Shown one piece after another: positions 9,819-18,787 of a DNA stretch of 64,000 nucleotides. The stretch is from Nanobdellota archaeon. Its GTDB lineage: Archaea > Aenigmatarchaeota > Aenigmatarchaeia > Aenigmatarchaeales > Aenigmatarchaeaceae. The notes beneath the pieces are model-generated. The model was given only the letters and a program-made list of their open reading frames with translations, did no database searches and had not been told where the DNA came from. Within the stretch, counting starts at the first letter, position 1, and each line of letters starts with the position of its first letter. The DNA lies in assembly GCA_018901755.1 (NCBI GenBank), contig JAHIDZ010000020.1, positions 17,607 to 81,606 on the forward strand, given 5' to 3'. The position numbers and the translations under genes are program-made.

Positions 9819-9977
9819 TTAAAAGTCTTTTGGTACTTTATATTTCTTAGATAATTTGTTTATTAAATTATCATATCTGGTTGCAAAGTCTGGAAACTTC
9901 TTTTTCATCTCTCGCAATATCTGTATACGTTCTCTAGCTATTCCTTGATTTTCTTTGCGCTTATCATTATAGTTCAT
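9819..9977 (-). CDS. RNase P protein component 4 (Rpp21)-like, lacking the zinc ribbon
   Basis: MNYNDKRKENQGIARERIQILREMKKKFPDFATRYDNLINKLSKKYKVPKDF resembles the Rnp4 N-terminal helices; position upstream of S19e matches many archaea. Confidence 0.6.
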   Translation of the reverse strand: MNYNDKRKENQGIARERIQILREMKKKFPDFATRYDNLINKLSKKYKVPKDF

Positions 9978-10075
9978 ATTAAGAATTAGTCTATATATAG
10001 TTTAAAAATGGTACACTCGGGGAGCATGAGTGGTTCTCTTACGTTTAGTAAAAATAATACATTAATTTATTTTCT

Positions 10076-10780
10076 TCATTTAGAACTAACTTTTCTCTTA
10101 GTCGTTTTCATAGGAACATATCTAATAACTTCTTTTCCCATTCCATGAGTTCTAACCAAAACAAATAAAAGAATTATAACAATTAGTGCAATTCCGCCAA
10201 TCAAAACATTTCCATCAGAAACACATGTTGCATAGCCAGCTGTCACACTTCCTTGTAAACTAAGTAGATACATTCCAAACAGAGCTAGTATAGATATCGC
10301 CGTTATAATAGTTTTTTTATTTTTCTTCATATCAGAGCGCCCACCTTTTTCCCACAGTGTGTTTGCTTTTTCCTGATCACCAAGTGCTTCATACACACGT
10401 GCTGCAGAATAATAACTTTTATCATTTTCTAATACCCTCGCTAATCTAATAGCATCTTGATCTTTTCCGCCCATGTGATATAGTGCTGCAGCAGCTTCAA
10501 AGTTTCTATGCGTACCATTATTTTCTTGCTCAACTTTTTCAGCAACTGATAATATCCCCTTAGTATCACCAATTTCTTTAAAAATTGATGTAGCACGATT
10601 TATGTCTCCAGAATCTAAATATCCAGTTGCAACCCTTTTCAAACCACGTTTGTTATCAGTATCTCTATATATTGCTTCTGCTTCAGTACGAAACGCTGGA
10701 AAATTTTCATAGCTTTTTGCAGTACTAGTAGTTTTAATATTACTGATTTTTCTCTTTACTTTATCTAAATATTTTCCCAT
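10076..10780 (-). CDS. hypothetical membrane protein with TPR-like region
   Basis: Helical repeats then two hydrophobic segments near the C-terminus. Confidence 0.55.
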   Translation of the reverse strand: MGKYLDKVKRKISNIKTTSTAKSYENFPAFRTEAEAIYRDTDNKRGLKRVATGYLDSGDINRATSIFKEIGDTKGILSVAEKVEQENNGTHRNFEAAAALYHMGGKDQDAIRLARVLENDKSYYSAARVYEALGDQEKANTLWEKGGRSDMKKNKKTIITAISILALFGMYLLSLQGSVTAGYATCVSDGNVLIGGIALIVIILLFVLVRTHGMGKEVIRYVPMKTTKRKVSSK

Positions 10781-10894
10781 AAATAATATATAACTGAATA
10801 TCTATAAAAAGGTGTTTCTATTTGGCCGAAGAAACAATTTCTATAACATCAAAATTAAGAAAATATAACTCTATTCAAAACATAAAAGAATCAT

Positions 10895-11018
10895 TGGTGC
10901 ATCTGGGGGGATTTGAACCCCCGTCAACAGCTATCTTCGAAGTCTTGGAAGGCCTATCGACAACTATTTTAATTATTAAAACAGTCGCTTGCGATCCTAA
11001 CCACTAGACTACAGATGC
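10895..11018 (-). tRNA. tRNA-Gly(TCC) with two introns (10954-10989 at 29/30; 10933-10945 at 37/38)
   Basis: Exon sum GCATCTG-TA-GTCT-AGTGGTTA-GGAT-C-GCAGC-CTTCCAA-GCTGT-TGAC-GGGGG-TTCAAAT-CCCCC-CAGATGC-A-CCA. Intron 1 BHB: ATCG/CGAT, bulges CAA and AGG, long GCGACTGTTTT/AAAATAGTTGT stem. Confidence 0.9.
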
Positions 11019-11052
11019 ATGTATTCTGATTTCTTATTTATCTTCTAACCTT

Positions 11053-11925
11053 TTAAATATTACTAACCATTAAACTAACGGCACATCCATCGAATAGTTC
11101 TATTATTTTGTTTATTTGTTCTCTTTTGAATATATTTATACTCCACGAATTCATCGTTCTGTCTTGGTAAATTTTGGCTTTGATATTTAAAGAATCTAAC
11201 ATTATTGAAATATCTTCTAAAATTGCTCTTGTACTTTGTTTAATCGCAAATGTCATTCTTCCATCTTTTCTTACACTTAAAGAACCATCGCTGTTAAAAA
11301 ATCCATATATAAATGCAATTTTATTTTCGTTGTTGGATTTAAATATTAATTTTGGCACTCTTATTCTATCTTTCTTTTTTCCTAAGGGAATATCAAAAAC
11401 TCTATTAAGAAATTCTTTTAATGGAACAGAAGTAATTTCAAGCAAATAATAATTATCAATCGATTTGAATTTACAATTGATATTAAAAATATCCATTAAT
11501 ATCTTTTTAGCTCGTTTTACTTCTAAATGAGATGAAGATATAAGTAAAGTGCCTTTCTTGAAAGTTATGCATCCATCACCTAAAATTAGCCCCACCAAAT
11601 AACTTAAGGGTACTGTTAATTTTATTGGCAAATTGATTGGTTTACTGTTTCTTGAAGAAAAGCCATTATTATTGCCATATATCTTATCAAAATAAGAAAA
11701 GTCTCTAATTTGGTCACAAAGACGATATAGATTTTTTATAGAAATTGGAGTATCTTTTTTCCATTTGTATATTAATGATTTATGAACGTTTAATTTTTCA
11801 GCCAATTTACTAAAACTAATTCTTGGTTTTATCCTTAGAAGTATCTCATTAATAATATGCCCAATGCCATGAATATATATTTCTGAATTAGATTCTTTTA
11901 ATTGAACCAAATAATTTTCTATCAT
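11053..11925 (-). CDS. free-standing LAGLIDADG homing endonuclease-like protein with HTH (HEG2)
   Basis: LSYLVGLILGDGCITFKKG and AFIYGFFNSDGSLSV motifs; lies 5' of tRNA-Gly. Confidence 0.9.
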   Translation of the reverse strand: MIENYLVQLKESNSEIYIHGIGHIINEILLRIKPRISFSKLAEKLNVHKSLIYKWKKDTPISIKNLYRLCDQIRDFSYFDKIYGNNNGFSSRNSKPINLPIKLTVPLSYLVGLILGDGCITFKKGTLLISSSHLEVKRAKKILMDIFNINCKFKSIDNYYLLEITSVPLKEFLNRVFDIPLGKKKDRIRVPKLIFKSNNENKIAFIYGFFNSDGSLSVRKDGRMTFAIKQSTRAILEDISIMLDSLNIKAKIYQDRTMNSWSINIFKREQINKIIELFDGCAVSLMVSNI

Positions 11926-11949
11926 TTCTAACCACTAGATTACGAGTGC
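11926..11949 (-). other. tRNA 5'-half-like remnant, GCACTCGTAATCTAGTGGTTAGAA
   Basis: 19 of 24 nt match the 5' half of tRNA-Gly at 11018-10995; no matching 3' half found. Confidence 0.6.
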
Positions 11950-12357
11950 TTACAAACTTTTCTTTATTTCTTCTACTACTTTCTTCATATCTTCTTCTTT
12001 AAATTCTTTTGTTTTTGTATTAGGTATCGGTATTTCTCCGTGTCCATCATCATCATATCTAGGAAGAATATGGACATGCGTATGTTGTACTCCCATGCCA
12101 GCTACAACCATTTCAACCCAATCTATTTTAAGAGAATCTCTCATTGCATTTGCAATTTTCTTAGCAGTGTGCATTATTTTAGTATATTCCTCATCTTCAT
12201 GATGCCAAAGCCATCGCTTATGATTTTTTGGTATTACCATTGAATGTCCTAGTGTTAATTGTGATCTATCCAATATAACAATTACTTCATTATCTTCATA
12301 TATTTTATGACAAGGCACTTCTCCTTTCGCAATCTTACAAAATATACAATCTGTCAT
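11950..12357 (-). CDS. HIT family hydrolase
   Basis: MTDCIFCKIAKGEVPCHKIYEDN...HTHVHILPRY; start placed at 12357 because the longer ORF runs into tRNA-Trp. Confidence 0.92.
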   Translation of the reverse strand: MTDCIFCKIAKGEVPCHKIYEDNEVIVILDRSQLTLGHSMVIPKNHKRWLWHHEDEEYTKIMHTAKKIANAMRDSLKIDWVEMVVAGMGVQHTHVHILPRYDDDGHGEIPIPNTKTKEFKEEDMKKVVEEIKKSL

Positions 12358-12370
12358 AATATCATCATTA

Positions 12371-12536
12371 TGGTGGGGTTGGAGGGATGTGTTCGAAACA
12401 ATCCCTAAACTTTGGGAAAATTTCTTTGAACCCCCATCGACGGTTTTCTCAGTCATCGAAAAACTCATTTCTCCAAACAAATTTGGAGACCGTTATCTTA
12501 GCCAGGTTGGACCACAATTCTGGTCGTTAAATCCCC
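12371..12536 (-). tRNA. tRNA-Trp(CCA) with three introns: 12518-12532 (15 nt, 4/5), 12446-12482 (37 nt, 37/38), 12389-12425 (37 nt, 58/59)
   Basis: Exon sum GGGGTTG-TG-GTCC-AACCTGGCTA-AGAT-A-ACGGT-CTCCAAA-ACCGT-CGAT-GGGGG-TTCAAAT-CCCTC-CAACCCC-A-CCA. 4/5 BHB: CTGG/CCAG, bulges GGA and AAT. 58/59 BHB: GTTC/GAAC, bulges AAA and ACA. Confidence 0.88.
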
Positions 12537-12618
12537 AGTGCAGCCACCCTAATGACCCCAACTCTCTAATCTATTTATCTAATGAATAGTTTAAATATTT
12601 GCCTAATAACTATTATAC

Positions 12619-13245
12619 ATGTTAAAAGCAGACTTTCATATACATACCGAATATTCACGATGTTCTAATCTTAAACCAAAGGACATAATTTCACAAGCTA
12701 AAATTAAAGGTTTAGATGTCATTGGTGTAGTTGATCACGGTAACATAAAAGGTGGGTTACTTGTAAAAAAAATTGCTGGTAGAAAATTAACTGTAATACC
12801 GGGCGAAGAAATTAAAACAAATTGCGGTGATTTAATAATATTTAATTCTGATGGCAAATATTCACGAGATTTAATAGAGATATGCGAACGAGCTAAGCAA
12901 TTAAATCATTTTATCTATACACCACACCCTTTCGATATAACTAGACACTCTCTAGATAAAAATTTAAAAACAATAAAAAAATATATTAACGCAGTAGAAA
13001 TATTCAATTCCAGATGTTACGTGAACAAATTCAATGAAAAAGCTAAAATGTTTGCAGCAAAAAATAAATTAGTTGGTCTATGCGGATCTGATGCACATTT
13101 CAAAAATGAAATAGGAAAATCTATTAATTATATATATTCTACCAAATTCAATTTAAATAAAATAAAAATTTCTGGAACAAATTGTAAATATAGCCCAATT
13201 CATGTTCATTTGAAATCTTCCATAGAAAGATTCTTCAAGTCTTGA
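12619..13245 (+). CDS. PHP-domain metal-dependent phosphoesterase
   Basis: ADFHIHTEYSRCS...VDHGN...GEEIKT...CGSDAH. Confidence 0.85.
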   Translation: MLKADFHIHTEYSRCSNLKPKDIISQAKIKGLDVIGVVDHGNIKGGLLVKKIAGRKLTVIPGEEIKTNCGDLIIFNSDGKYSRDLIEICERAKQLNHFIYTPHPFDITRHSLDKNLKTIKKYINAVEIFNSRCYVNKFNEKAKMFAAKNKLVGLCGSDAHFKNEIGKSINYIYSTKFNLNKIKISGTNCKYSPIHVHLKSSIERFFKS

Positions 13246-14321
13246 ATAGCCGATGGTTCTGTAACTTCAGTGATGTCTTTAATCTTATAATCATTTAGAT
13301 TATCAAAAGCTTTTATCATTGGTTGTGGCATACAACTCGTTATATTTTCCCTAAGTTGTTCAAATGGTTTACATACCATATCATTTATTTCCTGAGTTGC
13401 TGGATTTAACATTAAAACTAACATAAGCATTAAAGACACTATAGCAAAAAATCCGATAATATTTCCTATTTTTGCTGTTTTTGCATCTTGCTTGGCATAT
13501 CGTTTCTTTACAAATTCAAACGCCCCTAGAGCGCATAGACTTATTGCTAAAAATACGATAATTGGAAGTGTAAATTTATACAATAAGAAAGAAGCTAAAA
13601 ATGAACCAAATATAGCTGTTAAAAAAAGTATATTTATTTTCTTAGAAAGAGATTCTTTCAATTTAACGATATTTGTCTTCTTAGAAATATTTAAAAACTG
13701 ATCTTGATTTTTCCAAAAATGGTAAGAGAACGTATAACCGAAAGATATTGCAAGTATAATAAAAAATGGATAATTTATCATAGTAGTAGTAAATGCAAAC
13801 CACCCGGTTGAAAATTTAATAATTTGAATAAATACCATATTTCCATAGGAAAAAAGAGTACCTATTTTCTTGAAAAATGTAGTATGTAAATAACAGAGCA
13901 ATATCAGAAACATTACTAGTATACCATATGAAAAACTGATATAAAATGATAATGAAATACCAATTATAAGACACAATACTAAATTCATTACAGCTGTCTC
14001 AAATGAAAATTTTCCTGTAATTAATGGTTTTATCTTTCTTCTAAATTTATCAGCTTTATCTTTATTATAATCTATCAAATCGTTAAAAAAATATATTGAA
14101 TTATAAGCCAATACAAACCCAAACATTCCAATGAAAAAATTGAAAAATGAGAAGTTTCTATATATTAAAAAATAAAATATAACACCAATTAAATAGAAGG
14201 CTATATTTCGTGTGAATGTTGTTTTATTATATAATATCTTCATAAAAATCTTTAATGGAGCCGCGAGAGTCTCCCGCAACTCAAGTACTGGTTCCGTAGT
14301 TTTGCCAAATTTTACTATCAC
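13206..14321 (-). CDS. UbiA family prenyltransferase-like membrane protein
   Basis: NDLIDYNKDKADKFRRKIKPLITGKFS (NDxxDxxxD) and multiple hydrophobic helices. Confidence 0.75.
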   Translation of the reverse strand: MIVKFGKTTEPVLELRETLAAPLKIFMKILYNKTTFTRNIAFYLIGVIFYFLIYRNFSFFNFFIGMFGFVLAYNSIYFFNDLIDYNKDKADKFRRKIKPLITGKFSFETAVMNLVLCLIIGISLSFYISFSYGILVMFLILLCYLHTTFFKKIGTLFSYGNMVFIQIIKFSTGWFAFTTTMINYPFFIILAISFGYTFSYHFWKNQDQFLNISKKTNIVKLKESLSKKINILFLTAIFGSFLASFLLYKFTLPIIVFLAISLCALGAFEFVKKRYAKQDAKTAKIGNIIGFFAIVSLMLMLVLMLNPATQEINDMVCKPFEQLRENITSCMPQPMIKAFDNLNDYKIKDITEVTEPSAIQDLKNLSMEDFK

Positions 14322-14448
14322 TAGTTATTACTACTTTTTTTACTAGTTACTACTAATTATCATCACTGATATTTATTGATATGTATTTTAAAGATATTCT
14401 ATTGATTCTTGAAAATAATATAAAATAAATATATGAATATATGCCAAA

Positions 14449-14604
14449 TCACTTATATTCTGTCTTCTTGTTTTTTCTGAACGATTCATCTTCTGCTGAA
14501 AAAACCGGTTGGCCCCCAGAAACACCAACACTCTTACAAACTATGTTTTCACTAACCATTACACTTTGGATTGGTTTCTCTTTTCTTTTTTGTTCATCAG
14601 TCAT
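14449..14604 (-). CDS. small hypothetical ORF
   Basis: MTDEQKRKEKPIQSVMVSENIVCKSVGVSGGQPVFSAEDESFRKNKKTEYK. Confidence 0.35.
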   Translation of the reverse strand: MTDEQKRKEKPIQSVMVSENIVCKSVGVSGGQPVFSAEDESFRKNKKTEYK

Positions 14605-15221
14605 ATAAATATCTCCTTCCTATACAATATGTCTATAATATTAATTAATAATAGGAATACTGTGAATATAAACAGATAGATGATATTTGATAATCCCATA
14701 CTGTTTAGAAATAATAAGATAAATGGTAATAACAAAAAGGTTATTCCAATAAGTAGGCATCTACAGGATATGGTTAAAAATTTATGTCTCATTTTTGTCA
14801 ATCTATCTAACATCTTTATACCTTTTGCGTAAACTTCAGAAATAGTAATTAATTCATTTTTTGAACTTTTGACATTTCTTATTTTATCTTTATCTATGTA
14901 AGGTAAATCTATACCAATTTTGTATAAATCTAAAGATAGTATTATTGAAATTATGATAAAAATAGTTCCTAAAAATAGAAAATCTGAAAAGTCAAAAACA
15001 TATTTACATAATGTAAAAACTTTGGTGGAAAGAATTACAGAAATACTTAAATAGCCTAAATTTGAACAAATTGTAAAGAAGACGCCTATAAACCCCAATA
15101 TAGCTATACACAGTGTTGTATTATTTGTTGCTTTTTTATATAATATTGTATCCATGTCCCAATATTTATCATAAAGTTCCTTCGTCATTTTATATATCTG
15201 TTTAGCATCTTCGTGTTTCAT
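14601..15221 (-). CDS. hypothetical membrane protein
   Basis: Several hydrophobic segments; abuts the cupin gene. Confidence 0.6.
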   Translation of the reverse strand: MKHEDAKQIYKMTKELYDKYWDMDTILYKKATNNTTLCIAILGFIGVFFTICSNLGYLSISVILSTKVFTLCKYVFDFSDFLFLGTIFIIISIILSLDLYKIGIDLPYIDKDKIRNVKSSKNELITISEVYAKGIKMLDRLTKMRHKFLTISCRCLLIGITFLLLPFILLFLNSMGLSNIIYLFIFTVFLLLINIIDILYRKEIFI

Positions 15222-15575
15222 TCATTCCACCAATATTTCATCTTCTTCTGTCCACGGAGGACAGCAAACAACTAATATTTCTGCGTTTTCTTTACTTGTT
15301 TTCCATGCTTTATGATTTGTATTTGGAAATATCATTATCATATCTCCCACTTCTAAATGTTTAATTTCATCATCAAGTTCTACTATTATTGTTCCTTTCA
15401 GAACAAAATAAACTTCTGTAAGTTTCTTATGATAATGTTTTTTAGTAGGGCCTGTAATTGTAACATGTATAAAATCAAAATCTTTTGAATCTTTTTCAGT
15501 TGTTAAGTTTCTCATGGTTCCGCATGTTATCTCTTTTGGATCTGCATCTTTTACTCTTCTTATTATATGTGTCAT
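15222..15575 (-). CDS. cupin-domain protein
   Basis: KKHYHKKLTEVYFVLKGTIIVELDDEIKHLEVGDMIMIFPNTNHKAWK. Confidence 0.88.
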   Translation of the reverse strand: MTHIIRRVKDADPKEITCGTMRNLTTEKDSKDFDFIHVTITGPTKKHYHKKLTEVYFVLKGTIIVELDDEIKHLEVGDMIMIFPNTNHKAWKTSKENAEILVVCCPPWTEEDEILVE

Positions 15576-15594
15576 TTATTTCACCTTATCCGTT

Positions 15595-16221
15595 TTAAAA
15601 CCTTATTGTATATTTATTTAATTCTTTATTTAATTTAACAAAGGTTTTTTTGATATATGCAGTTCTTTCCTTGCCAAGTTTCTTGCCACTTCTAGTAAAA
15701 AAGATTGAGTTGTCTTTTTCATTCTTCTTAAACCATTTGAGTGTAACATTTCCTATTTCTGTGAACCGTATCCCTTTGTTTATTCTATCAAGTGCGTGTC
15801 TAAACACGCCAACTGAACCAATTGCATCCATCTTATCTGCATCAAATAAAACATTACCTTCAAGCGTCCTTTCTCTGTTTATATCGTCTGTACTATGTAA
15901 TCTTACTATCTTACCCACCTTCTCTATTTCTCCTGGATTATAATCAGTCCTTCTTAAAAATGATTTGCAAAAAATCTCGCCTTTTCTTGCATGAAGTTCA
16001 TCTCCACACTTCGCCAATGCTATATCATGAACAATTGCAGCTGGTATCATTATAGAAAGATTGGCTTTCTCTTCTTTAGATATAATAATCGTCCAAAATA
16101 GAACTCTTTCTATATGATCGATTTGATGTATGGGGTCGAATTTATTTTTCTTATAATAATCCTTAACTAGTTTAAACAGTCTTTCTTGCCGCTTCTCTGT
16201 AAATAGTTTCATTTTTACCAC
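15595..16221 (-). CDS. HD-domain phosphohydrolase
   Basis: QIDHIERV...IPAAIVHDIAL. Confidence 0.85.
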   Translation of the reverse strand: MVKMKLFTEKRQERLFKLVKDYYKKNKFDPIHQIDHIERVLFWTIIISKEEKANLSIMIPAAIVHDIALAKCGDELHARKGEIFCKSFLRRTDYNPGEIEKVGKIVRLHSTDDINRERTLEGNVLFDADKMDAIGSVGVFRHALDRINKGIRFTEIGNVTLKWFKKNEKDNSIFFTRSGKKLGKERTAYIKKTFVKLNKELNKYTIRF

Positions 16222-16739
16222 TTTTCAAAATGCATTATTTCACTTAATTTTTTTCTGTTCGTTGGACTTGGATTTTCAGCAGGATAACCCATGACAATAA
16301 CATACGGAACAATGACTTCTTTAGGGATATTGAGCAGTTTCTTTATCTTCTCTTTATTGCACCACGCAACATAACAGGTTCCTAACCCAAGTTCTGTTGC
16401 TCTTAGAACAAGAAACGCACTTGCCAGAGACAAATTAATAAAATTCATAGCGATTTCAAGCTTTCTATTTGAGTGTTTTGAGTAGGGATTATCATCAACA
16501 CAGCATACGATAATAACAGGTGTCTTATACATCTCCTTCTGGATAAAAATATCATTTTCTTCGAATTCTAATATTTTCTTCTTATCTTTAACAACCACAA
16601 AGTTCCATGGCTGAAGATTGTGGCTGGACGGTGCTTTCCTCGCCGCATCAATGACTTCTTTTATTAAACTGTTTGAGATAGATTTTTCTTTGAATTTTCG
16701 GATTGATTTTCTCTCTTTGATCGCATTCTTAACATTCAT
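16215..16739 (-). CDS. nitroreductase family protein
   Basis: RKSIRKFKEKSIS...AARKAPSSHNLQPWNFVVV...LGLGTCYVAW. Confidence 0.92.
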   Translation of the reverse strand: MNVKNAIKERKSIRKFKEKSISNSLIKEVIDAARKAPSSHNLQPWNFVVVKDKKKILEFEENDIFIQKEMYKTPVIIVCCVDDNPYSKHSNRKLEIAMNFINLSLASAFLVLRATELGLGTCYVAWCNKEKIKKLLNIPKEVIVPYVIVMGYPAENPSPTNRKKLSEIMHFEKW

Positions 16740-16800
16740 TCAATCTACCTAACAATCATTTGGTGTCAATTCTTATAAATCTGCTATAATAATTAGTTAT

Positions 16801-17487
16801 ATGCCAAAGGTAAGATTTCATAACATGAATTTTAAAGATGATATAAAGGTACTGCAAAAATCATTGACACGAATCCAAAAGAACATGCCAAATTTCAAGA
16901 AAATGGCAAATATGTATTTTAAGAATCCGGATAATAAAAATCTTATTGAATTTATAGCAGAAAATAAGCAGCATTTCATTGGCATGAGAGACTCTAATTC
17001 TAAGAGAATTATTAAAAACTGGAGAAAAATAGAGAAAAGATATTTTTCAGAGGTTGAAAAGATTACATGTTATAAATGGAAATTTAAGACATATGAATGT
17101 TATTTATCTTCAACTTTCTTTATTGGTGGGAATTATACAGTTGATGAAAAACACCTGAAACCGCACAATACTATAATGGTCTGTCCTTACACTAAGCATG
17201 TAGATCCTATTTATGTTATAGCTCATGAACTTTTCCACGCCCACACTCAAGGCGTTATCTCATGTACAAATATTAAATTAGATAAGAACTATTTGAAAAT
17301 CTCAGGCCCTATGGCTGAAATTATTCTGAAGGTCGTTTTCTCCGAAATCCCAATAACAGGATTCAATAGGAATGTCTACCCACAATATGATAAAATATGT
17401 CAAACCCTAAAGAAAAGATGGATTAAAGACAAAGATTTCAAGAAGCTGATTTTAGATACGTATGATCTTTTGGAAAAAGGTGCGTAA
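16801..17487 (+). CDS. hypothetical protein with zinc-protease-like HELFHAH motif
   Basis: YVIAHELFHAHTQG. Confidence 0.6.
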   Translation: MPKVRFHNMNFKDDIKVLQKSLTRIQKNMPNFKKMANMYFKNPDNKNLIEFIAENKQHFIGMRDSNSKRIIKNWRKIEKRYFSEVEKITCYKWKFKTYECYLSSTFFIGGNYTVDEKHLKPHNTIMVCPYTKHVDPIYVIAHELFHAHTQGVISCTNIKLDKNYLKISGPMAEIILKVVFSEIPITGFNRNVYPQYDKICQTLKKRWIKDKDFKKLILDTYDLLEKGA

Positions 17488-17525
17488 ATTCCATTATTCT
17501 ATAATATGTAAAATTTGTATTGTCT

Positions 17526-18095
17526 TTATGCCAGTCTTTCCAAATCCTTTCTAACAGCTTCAATGAACTTGGTGTCAAGATTATCGACAAGTATTTTTGC
17601 ATTTTCAACAAATTCGATGCTGTTTTTTATCACATTCTCGACATTAACAGACACTCTTGTTTCAACATCATATTGGATATTTTCTCTCCTATCTCTGATA
17701 TCTTTCAACGCATCCAATAATTTCTGCTCTATCTTGACTTTTTCTATTTTTTCAAGAACATCTGACAAATTTTTATAATGATCCATTGATTTCTTATCAA
17801 GTTTTCCTGTCCTGACAAAATACTTTTCAATTATAGCGACTGTGCATGTGTGATCTTTGCTCTGCAAACCGATTCTAGTTAAGATAGACAAACAAGCCTG
17901 ATACATTGAATAATAAGCTGTTATCACAGTCCATTCTTCATAATTTCCTTTTTTCAGATAATTCATAACTTCTATATTTCTTAATGCTTTTTTGTAATGC
18001 ATCTCGCTAAGTTTTGCATTCTGATTGATTATGATTATTCCTCTGCCATCCCTGCCTCTTTCCAGACATTGCTTTATTGTTTCTTCTCTAACCAT
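17526..18095 (-). CDS. HEPN-domain protein (partner of the adjacent MNT)
   Basis: AYYSMYQACLSILTRIGLQSKDHTCTVAIIEKYFV...IRDRRENIQYD. Confidence 0.8.
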   Translation of the reverse strand: MVREETIKQCLERGRDGRGIIIINQNAKLSEMHYKKALRNIEVMNYLKKGNYEEWTVITAYYSMYQACLSILTRIGLQSKDHTCTVAIIEKYFVRTGKLDKKSMDHYKNLSDVLEKIEKVKIEQKLLDALKDIRDRRENIQYDVETRVSVNVENVIKNSIEFVENAKILVDNLDTKFIEAVRKDLERLA

Positions 18096-18787
18096 TTCAA
18101 CACCTCTCTGATATAGAACTCTGTTCCAAATAGAATAATATGATTATTGTATATCTCATAGATTAATGTTTGCTTTTTGCTTAAACCTTCTTTAAAGTCA
18201 GTTATTGTTAAAATAAAAGGAGATATTTTCTTGCTGTGTGTTTCGCTTATTCCTCTGCAGACGCTTCTTATAGTGTAATCCCATTTTTCATATTCGGCTT
18301 TTGTTCCGGATCTAATGATAAACAGAGTATCAATATCGCTTTTTTCTGTTTGGTTTCCTTTGACAAATGAACCAAATATTGTTATTGAAATCATAACATC
18401 GTTAAGCATGCCTGAAAATTCATTTAAAATATCTTCTGCAATGATTTTTAAGACCTGATTATTTTTCAATAGTTGCTCTTTTTTTTGATTTTCAATCAGC
18501 TCCCCGAATTTTTCAACAGATGAACTAGCATAATTTAGATGGTATAACCCAGTCTTTCCTCTTATTTTCTTGCCTAATATTTTTTCTTCAGTCAGTTTTT
18601 CAAGGACTTTGAATGCGGAAATATACGGCAATTCGCCTGATTTTGATATCTCAGTTGAGGTAAACTCCTTCTCAGGGCTTTTGAAAAATATGTTCAGTGC
18701 CTTTAACTGATTTTTTGGTATCATTAAATCATCTATATTTTTATATAGATATCTATATTTATATATATATAAAGTTAATGACGCCAA
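18074..18787 (-). CDS. HTH-nucleotidyltransferase (MNT) protein
   Basis: SITIFGSFVKGNQTEKSDIDTLFII (GSxxxGxxxxxSDID) with N-terminal winged HTH; overlaps the HEPN gene. Confidence 0.85.
   Translation of the reverse strand: MASLTLYIYKYRYLYKNIDDLMIPKNQLKALNIFFKSPEKEFTSTEISKSGELPYISAFKVLEKLTEEKILGKKIRGKTGLYHLNYASSSVEKFGELIENQKKEQLLKNNQVLKIIAEDILNEFSGMLNDVMISITIFGSFVKGNQTEKSDIDTLFIIRSGTKAEYEKWDYTIRSVCRGISETHSKKISPFILTITDFKEGLSKKQTLIYEIYNNHIILFGTEFYIREVLKWLEKKQ

Noticed and set aside
10822-11007. Plus-strand ORF over 10822-11007
   Set aside because: Antisense to tRNA-Gly (VHLGGFEPPST is a typical false translation of a tRNA T-arm).
12358-12480. N-terminal extension of the HIT protein (MFGEMSFSMTEKTVDGG...)
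   Set aside because: This stretch is the tRNA-Trp gene read as protein; the MTDCIFC start at 12357 matches HIT family proteins.
12541-12553. GGGGT at about 12547-12553 (minus) as the tRNA-Trp 5' end
   Set aside because: It gives no good BHB; the GGGG at 12533-12536 gives a perfect central helix CTGG/CCAG and a strong outer helix.
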